Assembly (NCBI RefSeq): GCF_020509005.1
Contig: NC_063015.1
Coordinates: 434,001 to 498,000 of the forward strand
DNA length: 64,000 nucleotides
Origin: Fulvia fulva
Taxonomy: Eukaryota; Ascomycota; Dothideomycetes; Mycosphaerellales; Mycosphaerellaceae
Direction of reading: 5' to 3'
This document shows positions 32,313 to 43,309 of the stretch, piece by piece. Position numbers and translations under genes: made by a program. The notes under the pieces were generated by a model. It saw only the letters and a list, made by a program, of their open reading frames with translations, had not been told where the DNA came from and did no database searches. The number at the start of each line of letters is the position of its first letter. The stretch's first letter is position 1.

Positions 32313-32898
32313 GATCTGAATGATAAGATATGTCACACTCCATAAATGCCCAGGTTACCTGCCACTCCCACGTCCTGCCCTCTCAGACCGTGCCCGGGAT
32401 CGCATCAGCTAGCAATATACAGCTTTTGCTGCCACCATGTCATCGAAATATGTATGGAGGATGGGGCGCTTGTAGTCAACGAACGAAGTGCCACTGCTAG
32501 CCTCAATATCTCTTAGTCTGTCACCATTTTCTTTTCCGCAGGCAAGGAACCTCAGCGGATGTGGCAAGTCAGGCCACGCCTCAATTTAATTTCATTGTCT
32601 TCTCTCTTCAATACCTTTGACCTGAAGTGAATGGAACAACGCCATTGTCTTGAAGATGTGAATGGGATTCACGAACACATAACATCAAGTTGCAATATCA
32701 GGACTCCATAAAAGGCCCAGGGTGATCTTTTACTCTTGTCCCGTCGTGTTCCAGTATCACTGCTTTGCAATCGTTCCAGACCTTCACTAAGAACTGACAG
32801 CCTGCAGTGCGACTCACAACTCACGGCAGAACACCAGAACCAACACCGATACCAACATCCACATACTCTCAGCAACCTAGAGAGGAACATTCGCAACT
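32040..32898. other. Intergenic region between RBR-like paralogs 1 and 2
   Basis: 860 bp with a CA microsatellite (listed). No gene recognised; promoter of paralog 2 at the right end. It lacks the promoter block of paralog 1. Confidence 0.45.
32270..32311. repeat. (CA)21 microsatellite
   Basis: Uninterrupted CA dinucleotide run. Confidence 0.95.
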
Positions 32899-34149
32899 AT
32901 GGGCGCATCAATGTCCATACCATGCCAAACGGCACTTCCCAACCAACCAGGCCACTGGCAGTTCAACTGTAGCTGCTGTCTCGAGACCATATCCGACGAC
33001 GCCATGCTCATCATACACGACCACAAGCTCTGCGTTTCCTGCTTCGACTCCGGCGTCAGACCTCAATTCGACGCTGCGCTGGCAGACGAGTCCCAATACC
33101 CTGTGATGTGGGATGGCAAAGAAGTCAACCCCATAAGCTACCGCCACTGCTTCACGAAGGACTTCAAAGATGCTTGGAAGGCCAGACTCAAAGAGTACAA
33201 AACTCCACTTCAAAACCGTCTGTACTGTCAAGGCAAGGTCAACTCCGATCCAAGCTCCAAGGGCGCAGAGATCTGCGGCAAATTCCTAGGTCAGAAGAAG
33301 AAGACAAAGACGATCATCGACTGCCAAGCCTGTGGCTCGCAAAGCTGTGCTCGCTGTGCTTCTAGCTTCCCAGCAGACGCCTCTTCGACTCATGCGTGCT
33401 CCGCTGCAAAAGCAAAGCCAGAGGACGATCCCTTCGCAGGCCTCACTCGCGGAGTCGACTACCAACGCTGTCCAGGATGCCAAGTCCCAGTCGAGCTCCG
33501 CGAAGCTTGTAACCACATGACTTGCCGCGTCTTTTCATGCCGTACACACTTCTGTTATCTCTGCGGAGAAGAGGCTACCAGAACCTCAGGTCACTGGCAG
33601 TATGGCAAGCCCTGCCCACTCTACGGCCGCCAAGGATCCGACAATGCCCAATACGACGGAGCACCACACGGCGATCCTGCTTTCCTTGAGATGGTAGCAT
33701 TACAAAACATCGCCGACGATGCCGACCTGGACCTCAACCACGGCGTTGGCGACGAGGGCGACATCCACGAAGACATTCGCCGGCGCCGCGCAGACCGTGC
33801 ACAACTCCATGAGATCATTAAGGTGCTGAGCGAAGAGGTTCGCAACGCGCCGGGGGAAGGCCTCACTCTTCGAGAGAGAGAACAGAAGGTTGCTTCGGCT
33901 TTTGCTATGTCTCGGTATGTGGCTGCTCTACTCCGCGTGCTCTTTGCGTACACTATCGACCTTGAACCCGATGAGGCGATGAGGCGCGCTCTTAGACGCA
34001 TCCTTGATCGTCACGGACCAAGGGTAGTCTTTTTCAAAAGTGAGGCCCGTGATGAGATGAAGGCGAGGTTTCCGCAGGTTGATGAGATCTACCTTCGTAT
34101 GATCTCTGCTGCTGAGCCTGCAGAGCCGGAGATTGCTGCTGCGGCCTAG
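32899..34149 (+). CDS. RBR-type ubiquitin ligase-like protein, paralog 2
   Basis: 416 aa, intronless, same architecture as the gene at 30786. The zinc knuckle CSCC ... LCVSCF is followed by YPVMWDG in place of the usual RING1 Cys pair. The IBR-like segment is LYCQG ... CQACGSQSCARC ... HAC. RING2 has CPGCQVPVE, the putative catalytic Cys in EACNHMTC, and HFCYLCGEEA. The C-terminal helical module (FAYTIDLEPDE ... ARFPQVDEIY) is the one found alone in the relic at 18 kb. It is the most divergent of the four complete copies, and its upstream region does not share the promoter block of paralogs 1 and 4. Confidence 0.85.
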   Translation: MGASMSIPCQTALPNQPGHWQFNCSCCLETISDDAMLIIHDHKLCVSCFDSGVRPQFDAALADESQYPVMWDGKEVNPISYRHCFTKDFKDAWKARLKEYKTPLQNRLYCQGKVNSDPSSKGAEICGKFLGQKKKTKTIIDCQACGSQSCARCASSFPADASSTHACSAAKAKPEDDPFAGLTRGVDYQRCPGCQVPVELREACNHMTCRVFSCRTHFCYLCGEEATRTSGHWQYGKPCPLYGRQGSDNAQYDGAPHGDPAFLEMVALQNIADDADLDLNHGVGDEGDIHEDIRRRRADRAQLHEIIKVLSEEVRNAPGEGLTLREREQKVASAFAMSRYVAALLRVLFAYTIDLEPDEAMRRALRRILDRHGPRVVFFKSEARDEMKARFPQVDEIYLRMISAAEPAEPEIAAAA

Positions 34150-34242
34150 ATGGGGCTAGGTGAGCTGGTGAGACGAATCTCCAAGGACAAAATATATTGA
34201 AGATCGGTGAAATTCACGCAACATGCTGGCATTTAGCGTAGG

Positions 34243-34296
34243 TCGTTTGGCGTACGGCGTTTGGCGTTTTGCGTTTCGCGTTTCGCGTTTGGCGTT
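34243..34296 (+). repeat. Imperfect GGCGTTT tandem array
   Basis: Degenerate 6-7 bp units (GGCGTTT, TGCGTTT, CGCGTTT) just downstream of RBR-like paralog 2. A shorter array of the same unit occurs in inverse orientation at 53747..53767. Confidence 0.6.
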
Positions 34297-34395
34297 GATT
34301 GCTTTTTGCTTTTATCTAGAATGTCATGAAATGGAATGGTCAGTTGAAACAGATGCACACTTCCACTTGCTTCAACCATCTTGTACTATCAGCTG

Positions 34396-37188
34396 TCAAT
34401 TTTTTCTTCCGTTCAGCGCTCGCAAGTAAAGCGATCGAGTTGGCGACAAACTTGAGCGCCGCCGAGCGCTTCGTCCTGTTATCGAAGCATTGCCTTTGCT
34501 TGAATACACTGGCGTGTCGGTACGTAGCGACAGTCGTATCGGCGCAGTCAGCAAAGCAGCGCATGCCCGCATGTGAAGACGACGGTCTGGTCTCTTTCCA
34601 CAGCACAACACCAGCTCAACCCGGCAAAGCCGTCGCCCACTGAATAAACTTATCCTCCTGGAACAACCCCAACTCCATCCCCAAATGCGCCACCGGCGAA
34701 ACTGCTCCGGCTCCCAATTTTCGCTGTACTTGCCCCAAATGAGCCACCATTGGAGGTTGATGAGGTTCATCATGTTCTTGGCTATCGCCCAGATGTCGCT
34801 TTTGTGGGAGACGGCTTTCCCATCGAGGTCAGGGCGTGGTGGATCCTCGGCCGCGTAGAAATATTGCTCGGGCGCTTGGAAGCCTTCGCTTCCGACGCCA
34901 GGCCTGGCTGAATTTGGGTCGCTTTGCAAGGCACCCAGGCCGAAGTCGCCGAGTTTGGCGGTGGGAATGCCGGGCCACTTTGTAGCGTGGGGCTTGGCAA
35001 AGAAGATGTTGGCGGGCTTGATGTCCCGATGGATCAGAGCCTGCCAGCCAGCCGTGGCGGGAGCTGGTGGACCATCGGGCAATTGGCCGTGGTTCATCAA
35101 GCAAGCTGCGGAAACCAGAGCTTCGAAGATGGACCAGAGATACCTGATAGGGATACGATCGTTTCGGCCTGCGTGGATGGGGTCGTTTCTACGCTCTTCG
35201 TACTGCTGCACGAGCTTGGCGAGATCCCCGTGCTCGCAGTACTCCAGGTAGATCTGAATAGTGCGGCGCATATCATAGACGCCGTATCCAACGACTCGAA
35301 CCACATTCTCCGAATCAGGAAGATCATTCAGCGGCTTCACCAATCCGTAGTCAATTGGTATACGCCTCTTCGGGTCGCCGAGCCAGTTCCATGACTCGTC
35401 CCACCGGTCTTCAGTTGGCTTGCCGCCAATATCTGGCTTGGGTCCAAGGTCGACTTTCTTGATGGCAACTCTGTCAACGGGACGGTCATCCGCATCAAAC
35501 TTCACCCAAATGCTGACGAGACCCCACGCGCCTTTTCCAAGCTCGCCTTTGTACTTCCAAGTCCCGCTGATGCCGCTGCGTCCGCCGTCGAAGCCCATTT
35601 CCTCTGCTTGGGCCTGGGAGTCGCAGTTGACCGCGGGAGGCGGCTCATCACGCGGAGGTCGCCACCTGCAGCGGTAGTCGGTGTACAGCGTCTGGGCTTT
35701 CTTCGCATTTTGCTGAAGTCTCGGAATATCCTCAACATTGCCTGCGTCTTTCGCTTCTAAGATAGCTGCATTCCAGGCCTGGACAATGTAGGACCGACGA
35801 GCCTCGAACACAGCTTGTTGCAGTAGAGCCAGATAATCGAAATGATCCACGTCAGGCTGCCACAGTGGAGGCCAAATCAACTCATTGTACAGCTCGCGAT
35901 CTTCCTCTGCCATATCTTCGAGAGCGGTCAGACGCATTTGATCTTCTCGGGAAGCATTTCGAACAGCCATCTGTCTGTTCACAATTTTCCACGCCAGCCT
36001 CCAGGCTCGATCAGAGGCATTGTCCAACTCGCATCTGCATTGTACGGGAGGATCCTCGCCGAGAGGGGTATGATCGCCAGCCAGACATTGAATTCGCTTC
36101 TGTAAGAGTCGATCTTCGTAGTCTCCCGATTTCGCGACACTATTGGCGGCTGCCAACCATGCTGAGTAAAAGACGCCCTTGCCCGTGTGCATTACATTGC
36201 GAAGGGTTGCCATATACTCATCGAGATCCTGATCGTCGCCATAGAAAACAGGGGGCTTTCTGTGGTACAGTCCGGAAGCGGCTAGGTGCCTGGCCCATTT
36301 ATAGTGTTGCTTCATCATTGCCACTACGACCGCACTGGGATTCTGCGTTCCGAGATAGAGATCCGTCTCCAACTCGCCCCAACGCACGGCAATGTGCATT
36401 CTCCTCTGTCTGGGAGTAAAAGTGGCCCAGCGAGTATTTCTGAGATTGTCGAGACTCTCGTCTAGCTGACGTGGGTATGCGCCCACAGGCTGTTGAGTCG
36501 CATAAACCGGCAGATCAGGGATGTAAATCTGTTCCTTAGCCAGTGGGGTGGCCCAAGACTTTCGGGTATTGAAACTTCGCATGATGTGGGCTTTCCTAGG
36601 ATTGTTTGCAACCAAATGGGCGAGAATCTCACTTTGAGCCGGCCTGCGATCTGGCACACGCAAGTATCGCCCAGCCGCAGCAAAATGGCGGAACCAAGCG
36701 CTGACAAGATTGTACCTGTCCAAGAAGTGATCTTTGTCCTCAAGATTGTACCCCTCAGCCAATTGTTCACGAATAGCAAGTCGACTTCTGGCCAGATCTG
36801 CTTCTTTTTCCTGGCGTGACATTACTCCTAAGGGCTCCACCATGTCCGCAACGTCTTGCTCTGTAGGCTGATCTTCCGGGTCATCCTCAATCTGTGCTGC
36901 GTCTTCTCCGGGCTGATGTTCGTCATTGTTCGCAGGCTCAGCCGCAGCACCCGGGCCATTATCCCGTCCTTCTTCACGTCCGTCCCCTTCCTCTGCTTGA
37001 TCTTCAGCTTGATTGTTCTTTCCACGCCGTGGTGCCTTCTTCTTGTTACCGCCCTCGCCCTTGGCCTTGCGCTTCGTTCCGCCTGCCTTGGGTTCTGCTG
37101 CTTCTTTATTCTTCGCCGCCTGTCTCGCATCCAATCTCGTTTGCCTTTCGGCATTCAGACGGGCTTTTTTCGTCCTTGGGCTCTCCAT
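34396..37188 (-). CDS. Protein kinase-like protein with long charged N-terminal extension, truncated C-lobe
   Basis: Frame of 930 aa, ATG at 37188. Residues 1-130 are Lys/Arg/Glu-rich and look nuclear-targeted (KRKAKGEGGNKKKAPRRGK). Residues 130-520 are a helical region of unknown family. The kinase domain starts near residue 545: G-loop GELGKGAWG, VAIKK, HRD in LIHRDIKPAN, DFG in KLGDFGLG and APE in FQAPEQ. Homology to the paralog at 40159 stops after SDIWAIAKNMMNLINLQW (about residue 815). The kinase C-lobe after helix F is missing and the last 110 residues look like read-through. Another frame at 34616..34700 (GMELGLFQEDKFIQWA, stop 34616) resembles the paralog's C-terminus, which suggests a deletion plus frameshift. 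Probably inactive or a recent pseudogene. Confidence 0.75.
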   Translation of the reverse strand: MESPRTKKARLNAERQTRLDARQAAKNKEAAEPKAGGTKRKAKGEGGNKKKAPRRGKNNQAEDQAEEGDGREEGRDNGPGAAAEPANNDEHQPGEDAAQIEDDPEDQPTEQDVADMVEPLGVMSRQEKEADLARSRLAIREQLAEGYNLEDKDHFLDRYNLVSAWFRHFAAAGRYLRVPDRRPAQSEILAHLVANNPRKAHIMRSFNTRKSWATPLAKEQIYIPDLPVYATQQPVGAYPRQLDESLDNLRNTRWATFTPRQRRMHIAVRWGELETDLYLGTQNPSAVVVAMMKQHYKWARHLAASGLYHRKPPVFYGDDQDLDEYMATLRNVMHTGKGVFYSAWLAAANSVAKSGDYEDRLLQKRIQCLAGDHTPLGEDPPVQCRCELDNASDRAWRLAWKIVNRQMAVRNASREDQMRLTALEDMAEEDRELYNELIWPPLWQPDVDHFDYLALLQQAVFEARRSYIVQAWNAAILEAKDAGNVEDIPRLQQNAKKAQTLYTDYRCRWRPPRDEPPPAVNCDSQAQAEEMGFDGGRSGISGTWKYKGELGKGAWGLVSIWVKFDADDRPVDRVAIKKVDLGPKPDIGGKPTEDRWDESWNWLGDPKRRIPIDYGLVKPLNDLPDSENVVRVVGYGVYDMRRTIQIYLEYCEHGDLAKLVQQYEERRNDPIHAGRNDRIPIRYLWSIFEALVSAACLMNHGQLPDGPPAPATAGWQALIHRDIKPANIFFAKPHATKWPGIPTAKLGDFGLGALQSDPNSARPGVGSEGFQAPEQYFYAAEDPPRPDLDGKAVSHKSDIWAIAKNMMNLINLQWWLIWGKYSENWEPEQFRRWRIWGWSWGCSRRISLFSGRRLCRVELVLCCGKRPDRRLHMRACAALLTAPIRLSLRTDTPVYSSKGNASITGRSARRRSSLSPTRSLYLRALNGRKN

Positions 37189-38115
37189 CTGCAGGGGATT
37201 TGGCGGGAACGGCGTTCGATGGTACGATCGGCCATGTCGCTAATAAGGATTGTCGTGTTCGACCAACAATCGGCGGCTGTTCTTTGTTCGGGCCAAAGTT
37301 CTTTGACACGCTGACGCCGGATGTAGATGTGACTCTCGGCACATGACATCGTCTGGCTAGTCTGTAGGGAGATCGTAGAGGTTATGAACTTCACAATCTT
37401 CGTTGTGACCTACCTCTGAAATAGCCGTTGCAGAACCACGAGGTTATCGAGAGCCATACTTAGCGTTCCAGGTATCGATCAAGATCGAATTTAAATGTTT
37501 GTACTGAAGCTGTCTGTGCCATCTCCTCCATCACACCGCAGCCACCTTTTGCTGTCTGTCTTTGTTCGTGTCGACTGGTCTCGTTTCTGCTGGCCGGAGA
37601 GCAGCGAGGCACGGACAGTGAGGCCATTGCCCGTGCTGCAGGGGTGAATGGAAGGGCGAGTCCACGACTTATCACATGCCACTTCTTTGAATCTCGGCTT
37701 TGACATGAGGAATGATTGCTGTGCATCCGTTGTGGTTTCCAATACGCATTGCTCTTTAACCAACAGTGCCATGTTGACAGTAGCCCGGGAACAGCTGCAC
37801 GTGCTGTGCATGGATAAATGCTACACACTCGTGAGAGACATAAATACGCAGTAGCATATCACTATACACAAGAAGTGAAGGAGCTCTCCCTCTGCGATCA
37901 ACCACCTCGCCGGCGCCAAGGAACCTTGCAGGGGAGCCGTGCGGCGGTCGGATCCGCGGGTGAGCTTGTCGGGTTTCGTGCATCTCCAGCTTCGAGTTCG
38001 CTTCTCGACACTCGCCAACAACTCTGAAATCATCGCATCGCAATACCACATCGGGGTTGCATGTGATCAACACACACCAACCCTCACATCCACCCACCCA
38101 CCAACATCGCGCAAC
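37189..38115. other. Intergenic region (divergent promoters)
   Basis: About 930 bp between the starts of the kinase-like gene and the BuGZ-like gene. No additional gene supported. Confidence 0.5.
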
Positions 38116-39432
38116 ATGGCGCCGAAACGCAAGGAACGCGAGTCGCTCGAGTCGCTGCTGGCGCGCCCGTGGTGCTACTACTGCGACCGCGACTTCGACG
38201 ATCTCAAGATCCTCCACGACCACCAAAAGGCCAAGCACTTTCACTGTATCGTCGGCACCTGCAATCGTCGTCTTAACACGGCTGGCGGACTGCGCGTCCA
38301 CATGGAGCAGGTGCACAAGGAGAACCTCGAGGTCGTCCCGAACGCCCTCGTCGACCGCCAAGGCCTCACTCCTGAAGTCTTCGGCATGGAGGGTGTGCCG
38401 CAGTCGATGCTTGATCAGCGCACCTCTCTCGTGATCAAGGAGTACAACAAGATCGAGTCCGAGTGGCGTGCCAGAACCGGCAACCCGCTGAGCGGCACCG
38501 CGGCTGCCAAAGAAGAGGCTGAGCAAGCGAGAAAGAAGCAGAAAGTCGCTGTTGACAAGGAGGAACTCAAGCGTCGTGCAGCAGCTGCAAAAGCAGCTCG
38601 CGCTGCCAAGAAAGCCGGACTAGAGCCACCCAAGCAGTTCGCTCCTGGCATCGACGAGATGGAGCAGCCAGAGCCTGTCTCCTTCGCCCAAATGGCGGCC
38701 TGGAAGGCTGCCGACGCACAGGCCGCTGCCTCGACCCCACCAGCACCAAGCGTATCGCCATACGCAGCTCCGCCATTCAAGCCAATGAACGGCGCTGCAG
38801 CTCTTCCAACACCCTTCTCCGCGCCAGTCGCTGCTTCGCCATACCAAACTCCGCCGTCCATCTCACCCCCTGGCTTTCCAATGGGCATGTACCCACCTCC
38901 AGGCATGCCCATGGGTATGCCAGCCTACTCACCATCACCAGTGTCAGGCTACGGCGCCCCACCACCAGGACTTCCTCAGCGCGTCAACATGCCGCTCCCA
39001 GGCATGAGCGGTCTGCCTAGCATCCCAGGCCTGCCACCGCGCCCGACTCCAGTCGCGCCCAATGGAAGCACGAACGGCAACGTTGAAGAGCTCATTAACA
39101 CTGAGTACGAGAAGTTCCTGGAGCGCGAGAGACGTGGTGAGAAGGCCAGCTTTGCCGATCTCGTGGCCACCCAAGCGAAGTACGGCATGGTTATTGAGTC
39201 GTTGCCAGACAGCAACGGCGTCATGGCTCCCGTCTACGCCGATAACCCCCCGGGATCACGATGGTATTCAAACCCGAAAGTCGAGGCTGGCGCCAAACTC
39301 ACCTACAGCGACAACTTCCTCACACCAGAGGAGAAGAAATCCGCCAGTCCCCGCTACCGCCGTGGCGCAAAGGCATCAACCACTCAGACTTTCGGCCATA
39401 CCCAAGCCGCCTCCGGCGCTGTGTACTCTTAG
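38116..39432 (+). CDS. BuGZ/ZNF207-like C2H2 zinc finger protein
   Basis: 438 aa, intronless, ATG 38116 in a good context (CAACATGGCG). Two N-terminal C2H2 fingers read WCYYCDRDFDDLKILHDHQK and FHCIVGTCNRRLNTAGGL, followed by VHMEQVHKE. This paired arrangement is that of BuGZ (ZNF207). A Lys/Ala-rich helix follows, then a long Pro/Gly/Met-rich low-complexity region and a conserved-looking C-terminus (EELINTEYEKFLERERRGEK). Family knowledge: animal BuGZ binds Bub3 and microtubules and acts in spindle assembly and splicing. A GLEBS motif is not obvious here. A conserved single-copy type gene, in contrast to its neighbours. Confidence 0.8.
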   Translation: MAPKRKERESLESLLARPWCYYCDRDFDDLKILHDHQKAKHFHCIVGTCNRRLNTAGGLRVHMEQVHKENLEVVPNALVDRQGLTPEVFGMEGVPQSMLDQRTSLVIKEYNKIESEWRARTGNPLSGTAAAKEEAEQARKKQKVAVDKEELKRRAAAAKAARAAKKAGLEPPKQFAPGIDEMEQPEPVSFAQMAAWKAADAQAAASTPPAPSVSPYAAPPFKPMNGAAALPTPFSAPVAASPYQTPPSISPPGFPMGMYPPPGMPMGMPAYSPSPVSGYGAPPPGLPQRVNMPLPGMSGLPSIPGLPPRPTPVAPNGSTNGNVEELINTEYEKFLERERRGEKASFADLVATQAKYGMVIESLPDSNGVMAPVYADNPPGSRWYSNPKVEAGAKLTYSDNFLTPEEKKSASPRYRRGAKASTTQTFGHTQAASGAVYS

Positions 39433-40158
39433 CGAGCTAAGTCAGAATCAATCGCCACTCAAGACAAGCACAATTTGAGGAAGATTACATACTGACTTGT
39501 GTAAAAAACGGACCCATTTTGCGCACACAGCACGGTCGAGATGCGACCGTTACACACATCGGCGTTAACGGAACGATGGGAACTTGGGAAGGACAGGACT
39601 TGGGACTGGAAAGGACGGATTGACGAGCTAAGTCCAGTGCTTCTCTACATGCTTTTACTGACTGTAAGCGGGCCCGCTGGCCTGCTTCGACTGCACAATT
39701 GTGCTACTGCTGCTGCACCAGAGAGGAGCGCTTAAAAACTAGCTAGCTCCGACAAGTAAGTCAAATGACAGCGAGTGTTTCATTCGGAATTGTATCAATA
39801 ATAGTGTGCTGTGACCTTCGCGTGACACGGGTGAGCCGAGCAAGATTTTCGCCCCCGGCCTCTCGAGGAAGAGAATTCATGCTGTGCACTTAATGCGCAA
39901 GCACAGCTATTGTAATGAGGCGCGCCTGTTGGGTAAAACGGCAAGACAAAGACCACACACCACCGCCTCACCAGATCGTAAGCTTAAAGCTCAACTTATC
40001 TGCATATGTTCTTTATCGCCCTCCAACAGCAACGCCGCACAAAGAACAACACCCCTTTCCGGCTTCGCAGAGAACAAAGAACCCTTCAGCGCGTACATCG
40101 TTACTGCGACACTAACAATGCTGCCCGAGCGTGCCAAATTCAGCAAACGAACAACACC
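39433..40158. other. Intergenic region
   Basis: No gene recognised; promoter of the second kinase-like gene at its right end. Confidence 0.45.
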
Positions 40159-43100
40159 ATGGCATCCGCCGAGAAGGAAAATTGGCAGCTGTTGTTAAAG
40201 TGGGAGCGAAGTGAAGTACCGAACCCACCAGGCATCACCGACATTGCACTTCATCAACTCACCCGCAGATACTGGGATACACTACGCAACAAAAGAGAGT
40301 ACCTGGCGATCTTGAGAGCTGTGGTCACGTCAATGGCATTGACGCGATCTCATCACACAAAGTTCCTGCGCCGCCAGCGAGAGCTCCGCAACAGCCAGAA
40401 TCAGGACTCGTTCGCGAGATACTGCAGCAAGCAAGACCGCCTGTATGCTAATGTCAACAAGACCCTTCAGGATGTGCTTGATCATAAAAGACAGATGCAG
40501 GGTGAGCTTCTCGTTCTGGAGTGTGCGCAGGGCGAGTGTTTGGACCGGGTAGGGAGTCGGGAGCACACCAGAAACCTGGTCAAGAAGCAGGCACGGGAAA
40601 TTGAAGAGACGAAGTGGCTGATGGAGGCGTTTGAGGAAGAGAAAGGAAGATACTTGCATTGGGACCATGATGCGAGTGATAAGAAGAGGAAGGCGCATGA
40701 GATGGAGGATGTGGAGACGAGGAGGCAGAAGGCTGCTAGGGTGGCGGCAGGAGGAGGGAAGGCTGAGGTTAGTGGAGGGGCTGGGAAGGGAGGGAGGACA
40801 CGAGGTGGATTGCGGAAGGTTGCTGCGACGGGAGAACAGGCGGCTGGTGATGGAGGTGATGATGGGAGTGATGAGGAGAAGAGGGACCGGAAGGCGAGAC
40901 CGAAGGATCGGGCGGATTTGCCGCCACGTCAGAGGAAGAAGGCTGACGAGGATGGGGACGAGGACGAGTCAGATCCTGAGGATGAGCTTGCAGAAGACAT
41001 CCAGGATGCTCCTGCACCGAATCAAGAAGGCATCGAGCAAAACACTGGCGATGCTGAAGCACCCGAACGCGACACCGTTACAGCACAGGGTGGAGGCACA
41101 GCAGCAGGAGCAGGCGATCCTGACAACGGCAACAGCGATAGCAGCGACGATGATGAGGGCAAAGGGGATCCGAATCTCACGCCTTTGGCGAGTGACGATG
41201 AAGGTAACGACGATGAGAATGGAACTCAAGATCCGAAGCCTACGCCTCCAGCCAGTGACGACGAAAGGAGCGAGATGCCAAAGATTACAGAAGATGATGT
41301 CGTACGCCGCGAAGGGGGTGGCGAGGAGGAAGATGAACTTGACTTGAACGACAATGATAGTGGACTTGACGACTTCAATGCAGAGCCTGGCGTCGAAAGA
41401 GGTGGTGATACGAATGCACCAGGCCAGAGCGCATCACCGGCAAGGGCACGGGATGAGGAGCATGCACAGCTGAACGCCGACAGTCCCACTGGAGATACTG
41501 AAGATATTGTTGAGCGCGACTTGGACGACCCTTCTGACAACCAACCACCTGGGCGTGAAGATGCAGAGGAACCTGACACCGGATCTGAACGTGCCGCCAG
41601 AGAGGGGGCTATTGATCAATACTACAAAGACCTCAAGGAATATGGCGACGTCAGCGAGGCATGCCTGCAATATGCTGCCAAGCAACTAGACAGACTCCGA
41701 AGCGACGAGGAGAAGGATCCCAGGTTGTTCTTTGAGATAATGAATGCCGTGGTCAGTGAGCGGGATGTAGTGTGGGAGGATGCACCAGATGTGGAGGTGT
41801 TCTATGCTGAGATTCAGCAGAGGGGGGAGTTTATGGGTAAGTTCCTCCCTGACAGGATTCGTGAGACGGATGACAGCTAATGGAGTGTTAGCTCGCCTCG
41901 GAGAACATGAGAACTGTCAGAGAGTGGTAAGGTATGCTCAGAATCATCTCTTCGGCCAAAACGATGTTGCAAGGCGAGTCACCGTCATCGGACAGCTGAT
42001 CGGTCGCCACGGCCTGGGCCCTGTGTGGGACAGAATGCCTGCTCTCGTCGAGTATGTCAGTGGCACAATTGATGTTGCCGCGTCCCTCGATGACCCATCC
42101 AGCTTCGACTCCGAAAAGAGCGGTATCGAAGGATCCTGGAACGCCCTCGGCGAGATCGGATCCGGTGGATTCGGCAAAGCAACTCTCTGGGTCAAGGTGG
42201 ACGCCCTTGGACGCCCAGTCGACAAGACTGTCATCAAATCCGTGGATCTTGGCCGCAAGGGCGGTGGCCAGTGGAACAGCTCGGAATACTGGCGCGCTGA
42301 TGTCAACAATCGCTTGCCAAGGGAGTATGCGCTACCGAAGTCGGTCAACCTCTTGCCGGAGTCGTTCAACGTTGTTGAAACGAGGAGCTATGTCGTGTAC
42401 GAAGAACGCCAGATCTACAATATCTATCTGGAATACTGCCCGCGTGGCTCATTGGGAGATTGGCTGAAGCGATACCAAAAAGTCAGCACTCTCCTTGACA
42501 GTAACGGTGCTCCGGTCCAAGGCCGCATACCGGTCCGGGTATTGTGGTCTATCTTCGAGGCCCTGGCATCTGCCGTATGCCTAATGCACAAAGGCTACCT
42601 GCCAGGAAGCCAGGCGCCTCTTAAGGAGAACTTCACCCCATTCGTCCATCGAGACATCAAACCTGACAACGTCTTCCTGGCAGATCCCGATGAGACGTTC
42701 TGGCCACAGATCCCCGTTGCGAAGATGGGAGATTTTGGATGTTGTGTGCTGAAAGAGGATGTTGAAGGTGCGGTAACAAGAGGCACGGAAGGATGGAGAG
42801 CACCCGAAATGGAAGAGTACGCGCCTTTTGAAGGTTACGAGGACGATTTTCCAGAAGAGTATGATCCGGAAGACTATGCGATGCGGTATCCTCCAACGGC
42901 TAGCAGCGATATCTGGAGCCTTGGTAGGGTAATGCTCTGTCTAGTGAACTTGGAAGATCCGCTGAAGATTCCACCCTGGCGCTTCGATCAGAATGAAGGT
43001 TTACCGAGACCTTATACTGATCCTCTCGACACTTCTTCCGGACTGCACTCTGGTTCTTACTATGCCGATGTGGAGGCATACTATCCGACAGAGATGCGAG

Positions 43101-43300
43101 AGCTGGTCGAGGACTGCCTGCAGATGGAACCGAGCGAACGGATCAAGCCTGCTGATCTTTGGAGTGCGGTGCACTCACATGTTGCTGCTGGCAAAGGACT
43201 GCGAGGCAGGACTCTGCGAGAGATGCCGAGGGGCGGTCTGGGAGAGGAACTTTTGCTTGTGGATCATGTTGATTCGAAGAACTGGATCAAGGACTCCTGA
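40159..43300 (+). CDS. Protein kinase with long acidic N-terminal extension
   Basis: Two exons, 40159..41836 and 41892..43300 (55-nt intron, GTAAGT...GTTAG), 1028 aa. Residues 1-220 are helical (QEIEETKWLMEAFEEEK-like coiled coil). Residues 220-500 are very acidic and Ser/Asp-rich, probably disordered. The kinase domain spans about residues 640-990: GEIGSGGFG, VIKSVD, HRD in FVHRDIKPDN, DFG in KMGDFGCC, APE in WRAPEMEE, then a complete C-lobe (SSDIWSLGRVMLCLVNLE ... MEPSERIKPADLW). All catalytic motifs are present, so it is probably active. It is a clear paralog of the damaged kinase at 34396 (both have WVK-D-x(3)-RPVD and LWSIFEAL). Confidence 0.85.
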
Positions 43301-43309
43301 GTAATACAG

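Noticed and set aside
37756..38526. A 256-codon minus-strand open frame
   Set aside because: Antisense to the zinc fingers of the BuGZ-like gene, with composition expected of a shadow frame.
40900..41600. The acidic region of the kinase as a separate gene
   Set aside because: It is in frame with the helical N-terminus and spliced cleanly to the kinase exon by a GTAAGT intron.
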